From Herbaspirillum hiltneri N3 (lineage in GTDB: Bacteria; Pseudomonadota; Gammaproteobacteria; Burkholderiales; Burkholderiaceae_D), in contig NZ_CP011409.1 in the NCBI RefSeq assembly GCF_001267925.1, positions 4,340,001-4,404,000 on the forward strand: 64,000 bases of DNA, given 5' to 3'. A program made the position numbers and the translations under genes. Positions 8,845-18,871 of the stretch are shown in pieces; within the stretch, counting starts at the first letter, position 1, and each line of letters opens with the position of its first letter. The notes beneath the pieces are model-generated. The model saw only the letters and a list, made by a program, of their open reading frames with translations, ran no database searches and was not told the origin of the DNA.

Positions 8845-9540
8845 GTCCTCCCAGGCGATCGGGCTGAACAGATAGCCGCGGCCCCATACCGTCTTGATCT
8901 TGCGCGGCTCCTGCGCGTCGTCGTTGAAGCGTTTGCGCAGGCGCGAAATGCTGACGTCGACGGTGCGGTCCATGCCGTCGAAGTCGATGCCGCGCCAGCG
9001 CCGCAGCAACTCGTCGCGGCTGAGCACCTTGCCGGCGGCCTGCACCAGGATCACGAACAGGTTGTAGTCGGACGTCTTGAGATCGATTTCTTCGCCCTTC
9101 CAGCATACCTGGCGCGCGGCGAGGTCGATCTGCAATTCGCCGAATTGCAGCTGGCGCACCTCGGCCGCTTCGGGCTGACCTTCGTGGCGGCGCAGGATGG
9201 CGCGCAGATGCGCCAGCAGCAGGCGTGGCTGCACCGGCTTGAGCATGTAATCGTCCGCGCCGATTTCAAGGCCGGTGACCTGGTCGAAGATGTCGGCGCG
9301 CGCCGTCAGCATCATCACCGGCAGGGAAGAGTCCTTGCGCAGCTGGCGGCAAATGTCCATGCCGTCCATGCCGGGCAGCATCAGGTCGAGGATCACCACG
9401 TCGGGTTTTTCGCGCGCAACCGCAGCCAATGCCTGATCGCCGCGCAGCACCACCGCTACTTCGAAATCGTAGCGGCACAGATATTCCGATATCAATTCGG
9501 CAAGACGTACGTCGTCTTCGATCAACAGTATTTTTTTCAT
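8842..9540 (-). CDS. rstA: OmpR-type response regulator, RstA-like
   Basis: Start chosen at MKKILLIEDDVRLAE, the normal beginning of a receiver domain; an earlier ATG adds 12 unrelated residues. The 232-residue protein has a receiver domain with the acidic pair (EDD), the phospho-acceptor Asp in VILDLMLPG, the Thr/Ala switch in MLTARAD and the conserved Lys in MLKPVQP. The DNA-binding winged helix is C-terminal (RTVDVSISRLRKR). The phrase GADDYMLKPVQPRLLLAHLRA is characteristic of RstA. The stop codon is contributed by the adjacent repeat element. The porin-like gene at 9720 is divergent and may be a target. Confidence 0.87.
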   Translation of the reverse strand: MKKILLIEDDVRLAELISEYLCRYDFEVAVVLRGDQALAAVAREKPDVVILDLMLPGMDGMDICRQLRKDSSLPVMMLTARADIFDQVTGLEIGADDYMLKPVQPRLLLAHLRAILRRHEGQPEAAEVRQLQFGELQIDLAARQVCWKGEEIDLKTSDYNLFVILVQAAGKVLSRDELLRRWRGIDFDGMDRTVDVSISRLRKRFNDDAQEPRKIKTVWGRGYLFSPIAWED

Positions 9541-9719
9541 CCCTGACGGCTTTTCCAATGAGCTTCCCGTGCGCATGATAGCCGCGTCCCAAGGCCGTGG
9601 ACCGGCGCATTACAAACAAACACATGTTGACACATGGACGCACAGTTTCCTTACCAAACTCCAACAGACCTCACCGCAGCAGATGCCGACAATGGCGCTC
9701 ATTCATCACAGGAGAAACC

Positions 9720-10541
9720 ATGACGCATCCTCACCGCCGCATTGGCATCGTTGCCAATGCAGCCGTAGCTGCCACCCTCACCGCGATCGCTGCCATTCCG
9801 CTTCCGGCGTCGGCGCAGCAGGCCGCCGCCGACAGCGAAACCAAGATCACGCTGGGCCTGGGCGCCGCCTACATGCCGCGCTACGCCGGCAGCGACGAAT
9901 ACAAGGCCGTCGCGCTGCCCGTCATCAGCGTGGTCACCCCCTGGGGCGGCTTCATCGACGCCGGCGAAGGCATCGGTTATCGCCACAGCTTCGGCGACCA
10001 GTTCATCGCCTCGGCGGCGCTCGGCTACGACCCCGGCCGCAAGGATTCCAACCAGAGCTTCAAACCCGGCTCCGACAAGCTGAGGGGCATGGGCGAAGTC
10101 AAGGGCGCGGCGCTGCTCAACCTGAGCCTGGGCTATCGCCTCACGCAAAGCCTCACGCTCAGCGTCGGCGCCTCACAGCCGCTCAGCAACCGCGACCGCG
10201 GCCGCACCTACTACGCCAAGGCCGACGCCACGGTGATGACCATGCCCAGGGACAAGCTGGCCGTGGCCGGCAGTGCACACTTCGGCAGCAACGATTACAA
10301 CCAGAGCTATTTCGGCGTCACCGCCAACCAGAGCGCGACCAGCGGCTACACAAAATATACGCCGGGTTCCGGGCTGTACGCCGTCAAGGCCGCGATCACC
10401 TGGACCCATCGTTTCGACGACAACTGGTCGCTGCTGGCCGCTACCGAAGCGACCCGCTACATGAAGAAAGCCGGCGACAGCCCGATCGTGAAAGCGCGCA
10501 CCAACTACGGCACCATGGCTGCCGTCAACTATACCTTCTGA
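9720..10541 (+). CDS. MipA/OmpV family outer-membrane protein
   Basis: Start chosen at the ATG preceded by ACAGGAGAAACC; it gives MTHPHRRIGIV and a signal peptide ending near ASAQQ (about residue 38). The mature part is a beta-barrel of the MipA/OmpV family: alternating amphipathic strands, the early motif LGLGAAYMPRYAGSDEY, and a terminal aromatic residue (NYTF) for barrel assembly. Total 273 residues, usual for the family. MipA scaffolds murein synthesis in E. coli; many relatives are only outer-membrane markers. Divergent from the rstA-like gene, so possibly under its control. Confidence 0.88.
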   Translation: MTHPHRRIGIVANAAVAATLTAIAAIPLPASAQQAAADSETKITLGLGAAYMPRYAGSDEYKAVALPVISVVTPWGGFIDAGEGIGYRHSFGDQFIASAALGYDPGRKDSNQSFKPGSDKLRGMGEVKGAALLNLSLGYRLTQSLTLSVGASQPLSNRDRGRTYYAKADATVMTMPRDKLAVAGSAHFGSNDYNQSYFGVTANQSATSGYTKYTPGSGLYAVKAAITWTHRFDDNWSLLAATEATRYMKKAGDSPIVKARTNYGTMAAVNYTF

Positions 10542-10658
10542 CGCGCAAGCATCCTCGGCAGAGGCGTCCGGCGACTGGTTCGGCGGACGCCTGCGGCACC
10601 GCTCGCGGCAATCGGCGCTATAGTCTGGTCCTTGTTCTTCCTCCACACCGGACCGACC

Positions 10659-11018
10659 ATGACCATGCCCTCCTCCGACCTCATCGCCCTGCGCGACATC
10701 GTGCGCCAGTTCGCCGAAGAACGCGACTGGCAGCAATTCCACACCCCCAAGAACCTTGCCATGGCCTTGTCGGTCGAAGTGGCCGAACTGGTCGAACACT
10801 TCCAGTGGCTCAAGACTGGCGAACAAGAGGAACTCGACGATGTGCGCCGCACCGGCGTGCGCCACGAGCTGGCCGACTCGCTGGTCTATCTGATCCGCCT
10901 GGCCGACCGCCTCGATGTCGATCTCTACGACGCCGTGATCGAGAAGATGCAACTCAACCGCGAGAAATACCCGGCCGACAAGGTCAGGGGACAATCGCGC
11001 AAGTACGATCAGTATTGA
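10659..11018 (+). CDS. MazG-like nucleotide pyrophosphohydrolase
   Basis: A 119-residue all-helical protein of the MazG/RS21-C6 (dCTPase) superfamily, which hydrolyses non-canonical or excess nucleoside triphosphates. The metal-binding acidic motif is visible as EVAELVEHFQWL and HELADSLVYLIRLAD (ExxE and ExxD). The start gives MTMPSSDLIALRD; an upstream GTP/TTG alternative is less likely. It stands alone between the MipA gene and the Sel1-type gene. Confidence 0.85.
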   Translation: MTMPSSDLIALRDIVRQFAEERDWQQFHTPKNLAMALSVEVAELVEHFQWLKTGEQEELDDVRRTGVRHELADSLVYLIRLADRLDVDLYDAVIEKMQLNREKYPADKVRGQSRKYDQY

Positions 11019-11072
11019 AACCCGACGAGTCAGGCGGATTAGAATAGACGGCTTCGCACTTCGGAAATCACC

Positions 11073-12104
11073 ATGAAGCAGTCCCTCATCCGCACCGCCT
11101 TGCTTTGCTTGTTCCCCGGCTTGTTGTCCGCTATTGCCTTGCCGGCGCATGCCGACATCAACAGCGCGCTCAACGCCTACGGCGAGCAAAAATACGACGC
11201 CGCCTACCGCGAGTTTTCGCAACTCGCCGCGCAGGGCGACAACCGCGCCAAGTCCTTCCTCGCATTGATGACCTTGCGCGGCCTCGGCACCGCGCGCGAC
11301 ATCAAACAAGGCGCCAAGCTCGCGCGCGAATGCGCGGAAGGCGGCGAGCCGACCTGTGCCGCAATCTACGGCGATCTCAACCTGCCGGGCAAGGGCTTGC
11401 CCGTCAACTTCCCCGAAGCGCGCGCCTGGACGCGCAAGGCCATCGCCGGCGGCGACCAGCGTGCCGGCTATGGCTTGTGGCAAGCCTATACACTTGATCC
11501 GGCCAACCAGTTCATGGTCAACGGCAAGGCCGACGACCACCAGTACGCCGCCATCGCGCGCCGCAGCATCGCCGAGCGCGGCGACCAGATCGAAGCCATC
11601 GACGGTTTGGCCGGCGCCGCTGCCGCCGGCTATCTGCCGGCCCGGCTGATGCTGGCGACCTTGCTGCTGGAGCAAAGCGGCGCAGGCACCACCAAACAGA
11701 TCCGCACGCTGCTCGACGGCATCCCCGACCTGTCGCCGAATTATCAAAAATACCTGGCGCTGGCGCAGCAGGTGGACACGCTGGGGCCTTCGCGCGCCGC
11801 GCCCAAACTGATCGCCGACGCCATCCCGACCGTCATGACGGCCGCAGCCCTGGCATCGGAACGCAGCGGCACGCCCAACTCGACGCTATGCAAGGATTTC
11901 CGCCTGATGTCGATCAAGGACGTGAGCGCCGTCAACAACGCCGTCTGGCTGCCGCTGAAGCAACCGCTGGTGGCCGGCACCTATCCTATCCAGGGCGCGT
12001 GGACTGAAAGCTGGCATGTCTACTTCTGTGGCGCCGAACGCGTCTTGCGCATGCAATTTACCGTCGACGGCATGGGCGGTGCCTACTACGAGGCTAAATC
12101 CTGA
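11073..12104 (+). CDS. Secreted Sel1-repeat-like protein
   Basis: A 343-residue protein with a clear signal peptide (about 1-27, cleaved near AHA-DIN). Helical hairpin repeats of Sel1/TPR type follow: AYREFSQLAAQGDNRAKSFL, then GLGTARDIKQGAKLARECAEGG and later units. Such repeats mediate protein interaction. The C-terminal third (about 260-343) carries two Cys residues and no recognised domain. Function unknown; periplasmic by its signal. Confidence 0.72.
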   Translation: MKQSLIRTALLCLFPGLLSAIALPAHADINSALNAYGEQKYDAAYREFSQLAAQGDNRAKSFLALMTLRGLGTARDIKQGAKLARECAEGGEPTCAAIYGDLNLPGKGLPVNFPEARAWTRKAIAGGDQRAGYGLWQAYTLDPANQFMVNGKADDHQYAAIARRSIAERGDQIEAIDGLAGAAAAGYLPARLMLATLLLEQSGAGTTKQIRTLLDGIPDLSPNYQKYLALAQQVDTLGPSRAAPKLIADAIPTVMTAAALASERSGTPNSTLCKDFRLMSIKDVSAVNNAVWLPLKQPLVAGTYPIQGAWTESWHVYFCGAERVLRMQFTVDGMGGAYYEAKS

Positions 12105-12304
12105 TCCTGTTGCGGCAAATAATTTCCTTTTAAAAATATTTCCACAAAAACATGCCGATGCTACAAGTGTAAATTTCATCGGCCTCGCTTCAGAAAACGG
12201 CAGGCCTGTCGTTACCGGGAATACCTTCTGCCGAGAATGTTGCCAAACATGCTGTGCAAAAGACCAGTTTGATTAGCCCGTTTGCCCTGAATCGAGTACA
12301 GCCC

Positions 12305-13288
12305 ATGAAGATGCCTGACATGTCGCCGCATGATTTCTATCAAGTGAACGCATCGCATGCATTCGGCTTGCTCGCTTCGTCGGCGGAGATGCGCTTCGAA
12401 CGCCTGACGCGTCTGGCCAAACGGCTGTTCAATGTGCCGGTGGCGTTCGTCAGCCTGGTGGAGGCGCATCGTCCGTGGCCCCTGCAAAAACACGACGACG
12501 GCCGCCATGCCTTCGCCGCCGCCGATCTGCTGGTGGTGCAGGACACCGTGCTGGACCAGCGCTTCGAGGGTAATCCGCTGCGCATGGGCGAATCCCGCGT
12601 GCGCTTTTATGCCGGTTGTCCGATCCGCGTCGGCAACGGCGACCAGCTCGGCACGCTGTGCCTGATCGACGACCAGCCGCGCGCGTTCGACGATGACGAC
12701 CAGGCCTTGTTGCGCGATCTCGCAAAAATGGCCGAGCAGGAATTGTTCGCCCTGGAACTGGCGACCATCGATGAACTGACCCGCATTCCCAACCGGCGCG
12801 GCTTCGAAGCCATGTCGGAACAGGCACTGAGTCTCTGCAAACGGCTCGGCAAGCCGGTCTCGCTGTTCTATTTCGATCTTGACCTGTTTAAACAGATCAA
12901 CGACCGTTTCGGTCACGCCGAAGGCGACCGTGCGCTGCAGGATTTCAGCGCGATCCTGTCGCGCAGCTTCCGCCAGTCCGACATCGTCGGACGCCTCGGC
13001 GGCGATGAATTCGCGGTGCTGTTGCCGAACACCGGCAAGCCGCAGGCTGAGGTCGCCCTGCGTTTCCTGGAAAAAGCGGTAAAGCTGCACAACCGCACCG
13101 TCAAACGCGCCTACAAACTGTGCTACAGCGTCGGCCACGTCAACAGCGACGCCGCGACATCGATCGCGGAGTTGATGCGATGCGCCGATGCACGCATGTA
13201 CGAAGACAAGAAACAGCATGGCCACCATGACGATGGCGCCTTCGCCGCGCTGCTCGACCTGCTTCTGCCGCGCAAATACCGCCACTGA
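12305..13288 (+). CDS. GAF-GGDEF diguanylate cyclase
   Basis: Cytosolic protein of 327 residues. Start taken at MKMPDMSPHDFYQ; an upstream frame extension lacks conserved sequence. A GAF domain occupies about 25-155 and includes the CPIRVGNGDQLGTLCLIDDQPR signature core typical of GAF domains in such enzymes. The GGDEF domain follows from about 160, with DELTRIPNRRGFE and the canonical GGDEF loop (GRLGGDEFAVLLP). An RxxD-like site lies just upstream (RQSD). It should make c-di-GMP in response to a soluble ligand or redox cue. It is one of three cyclase genes within 15 kb. Confidence 0.88.
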   Translation: MKMPDMSPHDFYQVNASHAFGLLASSAEMRFERLTRLAKRLFNVPVAFVSLVEAHRPWPLQKHDDGRHAFAAADLLVVQDTVLDQRFEGNPLRMGESRVRFYAGCPIRVGNGDQLGTLCLIDDQPRAFDDDDQALLRDLAKMAEQELFALELATIDELTRIPNRRGFEAMSEQALSLCKRLGKPVSLFYFDLDLFKQINDRFGHAEGDRALQDFSAILSRSFRQSDIVGRLGGDEFAVLLPNTGKPQAEVALRFLEKAVKLHNRTVKRAYKLCYSVGHVNSDAATSIAELMRCADARMYEDKKQHGHHDDGAFAALLDLLLPRKYRH

Positions 13289-13476
13289 GAAAGTCCCCGG
13301 AGTCCCTGGAATTCCCCGTGGACCCGGTTGCGGTTGCGCTGCGCGCGGCCCGGCAACCATGACGGCTTCTCGCCACAGATCGTGCCCGGGGTCCGAGCAG
13401 CACCCCGCTCCGTTTTTCCAATGCGGCTGCACCCGTTCTTGTATCATGGGCCGTCTTCACTACCGGGGAGAGCAGC

Positions 13477-15036
13477 ATGAATTTGGGCGTCACTGAGCCG
13501 CCGCCGGAACCCGGCTCGCGCAAACCCGCCGCCGTCGCCAACCTCGCGATCGCTTTCGTTCTGCTGGTGTGTGCGCTTTTCATCATCGTCGACCTGGTCC
13601 AGCTCGGCGTCGCGCGCCGCGAGCAGCTGTCCGACAGCACTGTTGCGCTGACCAATGTGGCGCGCGCCGTGCAGCGTCATGCCGACGACACCATCAAATC
13701 GGCTGACGTATCGCTGATCGGCATGGTGAAACTGGTGGAGAACGAGGGCTACACTCCGTCCGGCCGCGAACAGCTGGCCTCGCTGATGGGCCAGAGCGCC
13801 ACTGCACTCGGTCAGGTCCACGCCTATTTCGCGTTTGACGAGTACGGCCGTTCGGTAATCGATTCGACGCCGCTGTATGCACAACTGGACGTTTCCGGAC
13901 GTGAATATTTCCAATTCCATCGCGACCACGCCACCCGAGACGCGTATGTCGGACCGCTCATCAAGAGCAACACCACCAACACCTGGGTCATCACCGTCTC
14001 GCGCCGCGTCAATCACGAGGACGGCAGCTTCGCAGGCGTCGTCCTGGCGGCGCTGGACCTGGAATATTTCCGCAAGTTCTACGACACCTTCGACGTCGGC
14101 AAGAAGGGCGTCATCTTCCTCGGCACCAATGCGGGTACGACGCTGGTACGGCGACCGCTGTACGAAAAATACGTCGGCCGCAGCATGGCCGACCTGCCGA
14201 TGTATCGCGACCATATCGCCCAAAACGCCGCCGGCCTGATGACCATGAAATCGGTGGTGGACGGCGAAGTGCGCCTGACCGCCTACGAACACCTGCAATA
14301 TTACCCACTGTTCATTTTCGTGGCGCTGTCGCATGATGAAGTGCTGGCCGGCTGGGTCAGCGACACCATCATGCACGCCTGCGGCATCGGCATCCTGGTG
14401 CTGACGCTGGCCTTTATCGGCTGGCGCCTGGTGCGCCAGATCAAGCTGCGCGCACAGACTGAAATCTCTCTGCGCGAAACGCGCGATTCGCTCAACGAAC
14501 TCAACGCCACCTTGCAACGGCTGGCGCTGGAAGACGGCCTCACCGGCCTGGCCAATCGCCGTCATTTCGATCTGGCCTTGCAGGAAGAATTAAGCCGCGC
14601 CACGCGCAACGCCAGTTCGCTGGCGCTGATCCTGATCGACGTCGATCGCTTCAAGCAGTACAACGATCTGTACGGCCACGCGGCCGGCGATGAATGCCTG
14701 CGCCAGATCGGCCGGGCGGTGAAAGCGGTGCCGCGCCGCAGCGGCGACCTGGCTGCGCGCTACGGTGGTGAAGAACTGGCGGTGCTGCTGCCCGGCACCG
14801 ATGTCGCGACGGCATTGCAGATCGCCGAAGAACTGCGCGGCAAGATCGCAGCGCTCAACATCCCGCACGCCGGCAATCCGATCGGCAACGTCACCGTCAG
14901 CGCCGGCATCGATGCGCTCACGCCGGTGCGCGCCGGCGATATGCCGGAAACGCTGATCCGGCAAGCCGACCTGGCCTTGTACCAGGCCAAGAACCAGGGC
15001 CGCAACCGCGTCTGCGCTGCGACCGAGCCAGCCTGA
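13477..15036 (+). CDS. Membrane diguanylate cyclase (Cache-GGDEF) with GGEEL motif
   Basis: A 519-residue protein with membrane segments near residues 22-45 and about 295-318 bracketing a periplasmic Cache domain. A cytosolic coiled coil leads to a GGDEF domain with DGLTGLANRRHFDLALQEE core and active loop GGEEL. The inhibitory RxxD (RSGD) is present five residues before the loop. The start follows a GGGAGAGCAGC ribosome site. Sequence near the GGDEF domain is very close to the cyclase at 1152-2825, suggesting duplication followed by sensor divergence. Confidence 0.87.
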   Translation: MNLGVTEPPPEPGSRKPAAVANLAIAFVLLVCALFIIVDLVQLGVARREQLSDSTVALTNVARAVQRHADDTIKSADVSLIGMVKLVENEGYTPSGREQLASLMGQSATALGQVHAYFAFDEYGRSVIDSTPLYAQLDVSGREYFQFHRDHATRDAYVGPLIKSNTTNTWVITVSRRVNHEDGSFAGVVLAALDLEYFRKFYDTFDVGKKGVIFLGTNAGTTLVRRPLYEKYVGRSMADLPMYRDHIAQNAAGLMTMKSVVDGEVRLTAYEHLQYYPLFIFVALSHDEVLAGWVSDTIMHACGIGILVLTLAFIGWRLVRQIKLRAQTEISLRETRDSLNELNATLQRLALEDGLTGLANRRHFDLALQEELSRATRNASSLALILIDVDRFKQYNDLYGHAAGDECLRQIGRAVKAVPRRSGDLAARYGGEELAVLLPGTDVATALQIAEELRGKIAALNIPHAGNPIGNVTVSAGIDALTPVRAGDMPETLIRQADLALYQAKNQGRNRVCAATEPA

Positions 15037-15142
15037 AAACAAGAAAAACAAGAAAAACAAGAAGTGGGATTGACTTGCACTGCCCGCATCCGCGCCGTGA
15101 ACCAGGGCTGGATGCGGGTCAGTTGATGAAGAAACTACCGGA

Positions 15143-17005
15143 TCAGCGCTTGAGCTGCGACAAGTCGCGCACCGCGCCGCGATCGGCGGAGGTGGTCAGC
15201 GCGGCATAGGCTTGCAGCGCCTGCGAGACGACGCGCTCGCGGTTGACCGGCTGCCAGGCGTCGCGGCCGCGTGCTTCCATCGCTGCACGGCGTTGCGCCA
15301 GCTGATCGTCCGCAACACGCAGGTTGATGGTGCGTGCCGGGATGTCGATGTCGATCATGTCGCCCTCTTCCACCAGGCCGATGGCGCCGCCTTCGGCCGC
15401 TTCCGGCGAAGCGTGACCAATCACCAGGCCGGACGAACCGCCCGAGAAGCGACCGTCGGTGAACAGTGCGCATGCCTTGCCGAGACCCTTGGACTTGATG
15501 TACGAGGTCGGGTACAGCATCTCCTGCATGCCTGGGCCGCCCTTGGGACCTTCGTAGCGGATGATGACGACGTCGCCGGCATGCACGGTGTCGCCGAGGA
15601 TGCCTTCGACTGCGGCGTCCTGGCTCTCGAACACGCGCGCCTTGCCGGAGAACTTGAGGATGCTTTCATCCACGCCGGCGGTCTTCACGATACAACCCTT
15701 TTCGGCGATGTTGCCGTACAGGACCGCCAGGCCGCCGTCCTTCGAATATGCGTGCTCGATATCGCGGATGCAACCGGCGCTGCGGTCGAGGTCGCCGTGC
15801 TCGTAGCGCTCGGCTTGCGAGAACGCGGTCTGCGACGGCACGCCGCCCGGTGCCGCGCGGAACAGCTTGTGAACGGCTGCATCGCTGCTGACGCGGATGT
15901 CGTATTTTTCGATCGCTTCGCCCATGGTCTTGCTGTGCACGGTCGGCAGCGAGGTATCGAGCAGGCCGGCGCGCGCCAGTTCGCCCAGGATCGCGACGAT
16001 GCCGCCGGCGCGATGTACGTCTTCGATGTGGTACTTGTCGGTCATCGGCGCGACCTTGCACAGGCACGGCACCTTGCGCGAGATGCGGTCGATGTCGGCC
16101 ATGGTGAATTCGACCTGCGCCTCATGCGCGGCGGCCAGCAAGTGCAGCACGGTGTTGGTGGAGCCGCCCATCGAGACGTCCAGCGCCATGGCGTTTTCGA
16201 ACGCGGCCTTGCTGGCGATGCTGCGCGGCAGGACCGAGTAGTCGTCCTGCTCGTAATGGCGCTTGGCCAGTTCGACGATCAGGCGGCCGGCGCCCAGGAA
16301 CAATTCCTTGCGGTCGGCGTGGGTGGCGACGATGGTGCCGTTGCCCGGCAGCGCCAGACCCAGCGCTTCGGCCAGGCAGTTCATCGAGTTGGCGGTAAAC
16401 ATGCCCGAGCACGAACCGCAGGTAGGACAGGCGGAACGCTCGATTTCAGCGACATCGGCGTCGGATACGGTGTTGTCGCCGGCCTTGATCATGGCGTCAA
16501 TCAGGTCCAGCTTGATGACCTTGCGATCGTTGTTGACGACCTTGACCACCTTGCCGGCTTCCATCGGACCGCCGGAGACGAACACCACCGGGATGTTCAG
16601 ACGCATTGCCGCCATCAGCATGCCGGGGGTGATCTTGTCGCAGTTGGAGATGCACACCATGGCGTCGGCGCAGTGGGCGTTGACCATGTATTCGACCGAG
16701 TCGGCGATCAGGTCCCGCGACGGCAGCGAGTACAGCATGCCGCCGTGGCCCATGGCGATGCCGTCATCGACGGCGATGGTATTGAATTCCTTGGCGACGC
16801 CGCCGGATGCTTCGATTTCGCGCGCCACCAGCTGACCCAGGTCCTTCAGATGCACGTGGCCCGGCACGAATTGCGTGAACGAATTAACCACCGCGACGAT
16901 AGGCTTGTCGAAGTCGCCGTCCTTCATGCCGGTGGCGCGCCACAATGCGCGGGCGCCGGCCATGTTGCGGCCTTGGGTGGTGGTGCGGGAACGATAGACT
17001 GGCAT
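15143..17005 (-). CDS. ilvD: Dihydroxy-acid dehydratase
   Basis: Catalyses dehydration of 2,3-dihydroxy-isovalerate and -methylvalerate, the third common step of valine and isoleucine synthesis. At 620 residues it matches the long IlvD form (E. coli 616). Iron-sulphur ligands are seen in SNCDKITPG and in [17 protein letters not shown]. Further family motifs are GHVHLKDLG near the start and [10 protein letters not shown] near the end. It is a single gene flanked by unrelated genes, as is common for ilvD in betaproteobacteria. Confidence 0.96.
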   Translation of the reverse strand: MPVYRSRTTTQGRNMAGARALWRATGMKDGDFDKPIVAVVNSFTQFVPGHVHLKDLGQLVAREIEASGGVAKEFNTIAVDDGIAMGHGGMLYSLPSRDLIADSVEYMVNAHCADAMVCISNCDKITPGMLMAAMRLNIPVVFVSGGPMEAGKVVKVVNNDRKVIKLDLIDAMIKAGDNTVSDADVAEIERSACPTCGSCSGMFTANSMNCLAEALGLALPGNGTIVATHADRKELFLGAGRLIVELAKRHYEQDDYSVLPRSIASKAAFENAMALDVSMGGSTNTVLHLLAAAHEAQVEFTMADIDRISRKVPCLCKVAPMTDKYHIEDVHRAGGIVAILGELARAGLLDTSLPTVHSKTMGEAIEKYDIRVSSDAAVHKLFRAAPGGVPSQTAFSQAERYEHGDLDRSAGCIRDIEHAYSKDGGLAVLYGNIAEKGCIVKTAGVDESILKFSGKARVFESQDAAVEGILGDTVHAGDVVIIRYEGPKGGPGMQEMLYPTSYIKSKGLGKACALFTDGRFSGGSSGLVIGHASPEAAEGGAIGLVEEGDMIDIDIPARTINLRVADDQLAQRRAAMEARGRDAWQPVNRERVVSQALQAYAALTTSADRGAVRDLSQLKR

Positions 17006-17274
17006 GGTGGGTGTCTCCTCAGAAGGCGGATTTACGATTCAAGTGCGCAAGAGTGCCGTGTGCGCAGCAAGTTGTCCAATATATGATTTGGTGGCCTGTA
17101 ATTCGTATTGCATATAAGAGGAGCCATCGCTTCTGAAAACGGCCGCACGGAAAAACGTGTTTATTTCCAGCAATAAAAATCCCGAATGTTGAGTATGCTT
17201 GAGTGGGAGCCTGCATTTCGCCTGGATTCAGGCTGTGGCCACAGGAAAATGAAGAAAATCGAGAAGGGGAAATC

Positions 17275-17868
17275 ATGAAGAACAACATCATCCGCCGCAG
17301 TGCGGCGGCATTGCTGACAGCGCTGCTGCCGCTGGCCTTGCTGGGTGCCTGTGACCGCTCGGTCGACGAGAAGCTGCACGCGCAGGCCAGTACCGAAAAA
17401 TCGCTGGCGATTTCGCCGACGCTGTTCGCCACCAAATTCAACCGCAGCGTGCGTGACGTACTGGAAGACCGCAAGGACGACAACGCCGCACGCATGGCGC
17501 CGCTGTATGCGATCGACGTCACGCAACTGCACAAGGGCGGCGAGAAGCACACCTTCCAGACCCAGGTGGGGCCGGCGCAAACCTCGCTGATGGGCAGCCT
17601 GGCCAAGGATGGCGACCTCAAGACCATCGGCGTCTTGCTGGCCAGCCGCACCGAGGGCGCCCGCGATGAATTTTTCCTGTGCGCGGAAACGGTTGCGCGC
17701 ATCGTCACCGACGGCGACAAGGCCAAGCTGCCGGATCAGATCAAGCGCCTGGTCAACAACGCCATCAACAATCCCGGCCAGCGCATGACGATCGCCATCG
17801 GCGAGCGCTTGTTGTCGGCGGAGATCATCCAGCAGGGATTGATGTTCCAGGTGGAACAGAGCCAATAA
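17275..17868 (+). CDS. Hypothetical lipoprotein
   Basis: The ATG is preceded by a GAGAAGGGGAAATC ribosome site. The 197-residue product has a lipoprotein signal with lipobox LLGAC at about residue 23-27, so Cys27 would be lipidated. The mature part has no recognised domain; it is mixed helix and strand, with one further Cys in FFLCAETVAR. It is convergent with the PhzF gene, 5 bases apart. Function unknown. Confidence 0.7.
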   Translation: MKNNIIRRSAAALLTALLPLALLGACDRSVDEKLHAQASTEKSLAISPTLFATKFNRSVRDVLEDRKDDNAARMAPLYAIDVTQLHKGGEKHTFQTQVGPAQTSLMGSLAKDGDLKTIGVLLASRTEGARDEFFLCAETVARIVTDGDKAKLPDQIKRLVNNAINNPGQRMTIAIGERLLSAEIIQQGLMFQVEQSQ

Positions 17869-17873
17869 GGCTC

Positions 17874-18755
17874 CTATACGTCCAGCTTGATCAGGCGTGT
17901 CGCTTTTGCAGTGCCGCCTGCCATCAGCTGCGTGATGCGGCCGTCGTCCACGGTCAGCTTGACCTTGATCACGCTCGGCGAAGGCGGTTGCATCAGGTAG
18001 CCTTGCTCGATGATGATTTCGTGGTCCTTCACCCCGCCGTGGTCGTGCAGGTAGCATGCCAACGGTCCGGCTGCGGTACCGGTAGCCGATTCCTCCGGGA
18101 TGCCGAAGCGCGGCGAAAACATGCGCACGCCGGCATGGCGGCCGCTCACCGTGGTCATGTCCGAGTACACGTAGTAACCGATCACGTCGAGTTCATTGCT
18201 GATCTCTTCAATCAGCGCTGCATCCGGTCGCGCAACCGAGACCGTCTGCTCATCCGGCAAGGGCACGATCAGGAAGGCGTTGCCGGTGTTCACCACGGTC
18301 GGTGCAAGACCGGCGTGCAACTGCCCTGGCGCCAGGCCGAGCGAGGCGGCAATGCGCGCGGCCAAGCCGGAGCCGGCGGCATCGAGCGCACGGTACTGTG
18401 GCGCGCGCTGCTCCATGAACACCATCTCGCCGGCAATCAGGATATCGAGGTTGCCGTCGATGGACTCTTTGGAAAAATTGCCTTCGCCGATGATGCCGAG
18501 CTTGTGCAGCAAGGAGAACGTGGCGATGGTGGCGTGACCGCAATGCGGGATCTGCCGCGTCGGTGTGAAGAATTCGAGCTTGACCGTAGCGCTTTGCGAG
18601 GAAGACACGAAAGCGGTCTCGGACAAGCCGAGCTGGCGGGCGATGTGGAGTTTCTGTTCGGTGGTCAGTGCATCGGCGTCGAGGACAACGCCGGCAGGAT
18701 TGCCGCCGGCCGTGCCGTCAATGAAGGCGTTAACGATCTGTGCGTCGACCTGCAA
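17874..18755 (-). CDS. PhzF family isomerase
   Basis: A 293-residue protein with the two-fold diaminopimelate-epimerase-like fold of the PhzF family. Typical signatures are NAFIDGTAGGNPAGVV at the N terminus, the catalytic-Glu region LSETAFV and FTPTRQIPHCGHATIA. Family members are phenazine-pathway isomerases or, more often, uncharacterised epimerases. No phenazine genes are nearby, so the substrate is unknown. Confidence 0.88.
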   Translation of the reverse strand: MQVDAQIVNAFIDGTAGGNPAGVVLDADALTTEQKLHIARQLGLSETAFVSSSQSATVKLEFFTPTRQIPHCGHATIATFSLLHKLGIIGEGNFSKESIDGNLDILIAGEMVFMEQRAPQYRALDAAGSGLAARIAASLGLAPGQLHAGLAPTVVNTGNAFLIVPLPDEQTVSVARPDAALIEEISNELDVIGYYVYSDMTTVSGRHAGVRMFSPRFGIPEESATGTAAGPLACYLHDHGGVKDHEIIIEQGYLMQPPSPSVIKVKLTVDDGRITQLMAGGTAKATRLIKLDV

Positions 18756-18871
18756 AATGAATCCCCCGAAGTATTTGAGCTTCAGGGGATTCTAGCGCAA
18801 CCACACAATACTGCACGGAGACCGTCACTTTGTTTCGCGATGTGTGGGTAAAGCGCAAGTTTTACGCCGGG

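Noticed and set aside
15212-17086. A 624-codon plus-strand reading frame
   Set aside because: It is the antisense shadow of ilvD, whose identity is certain.
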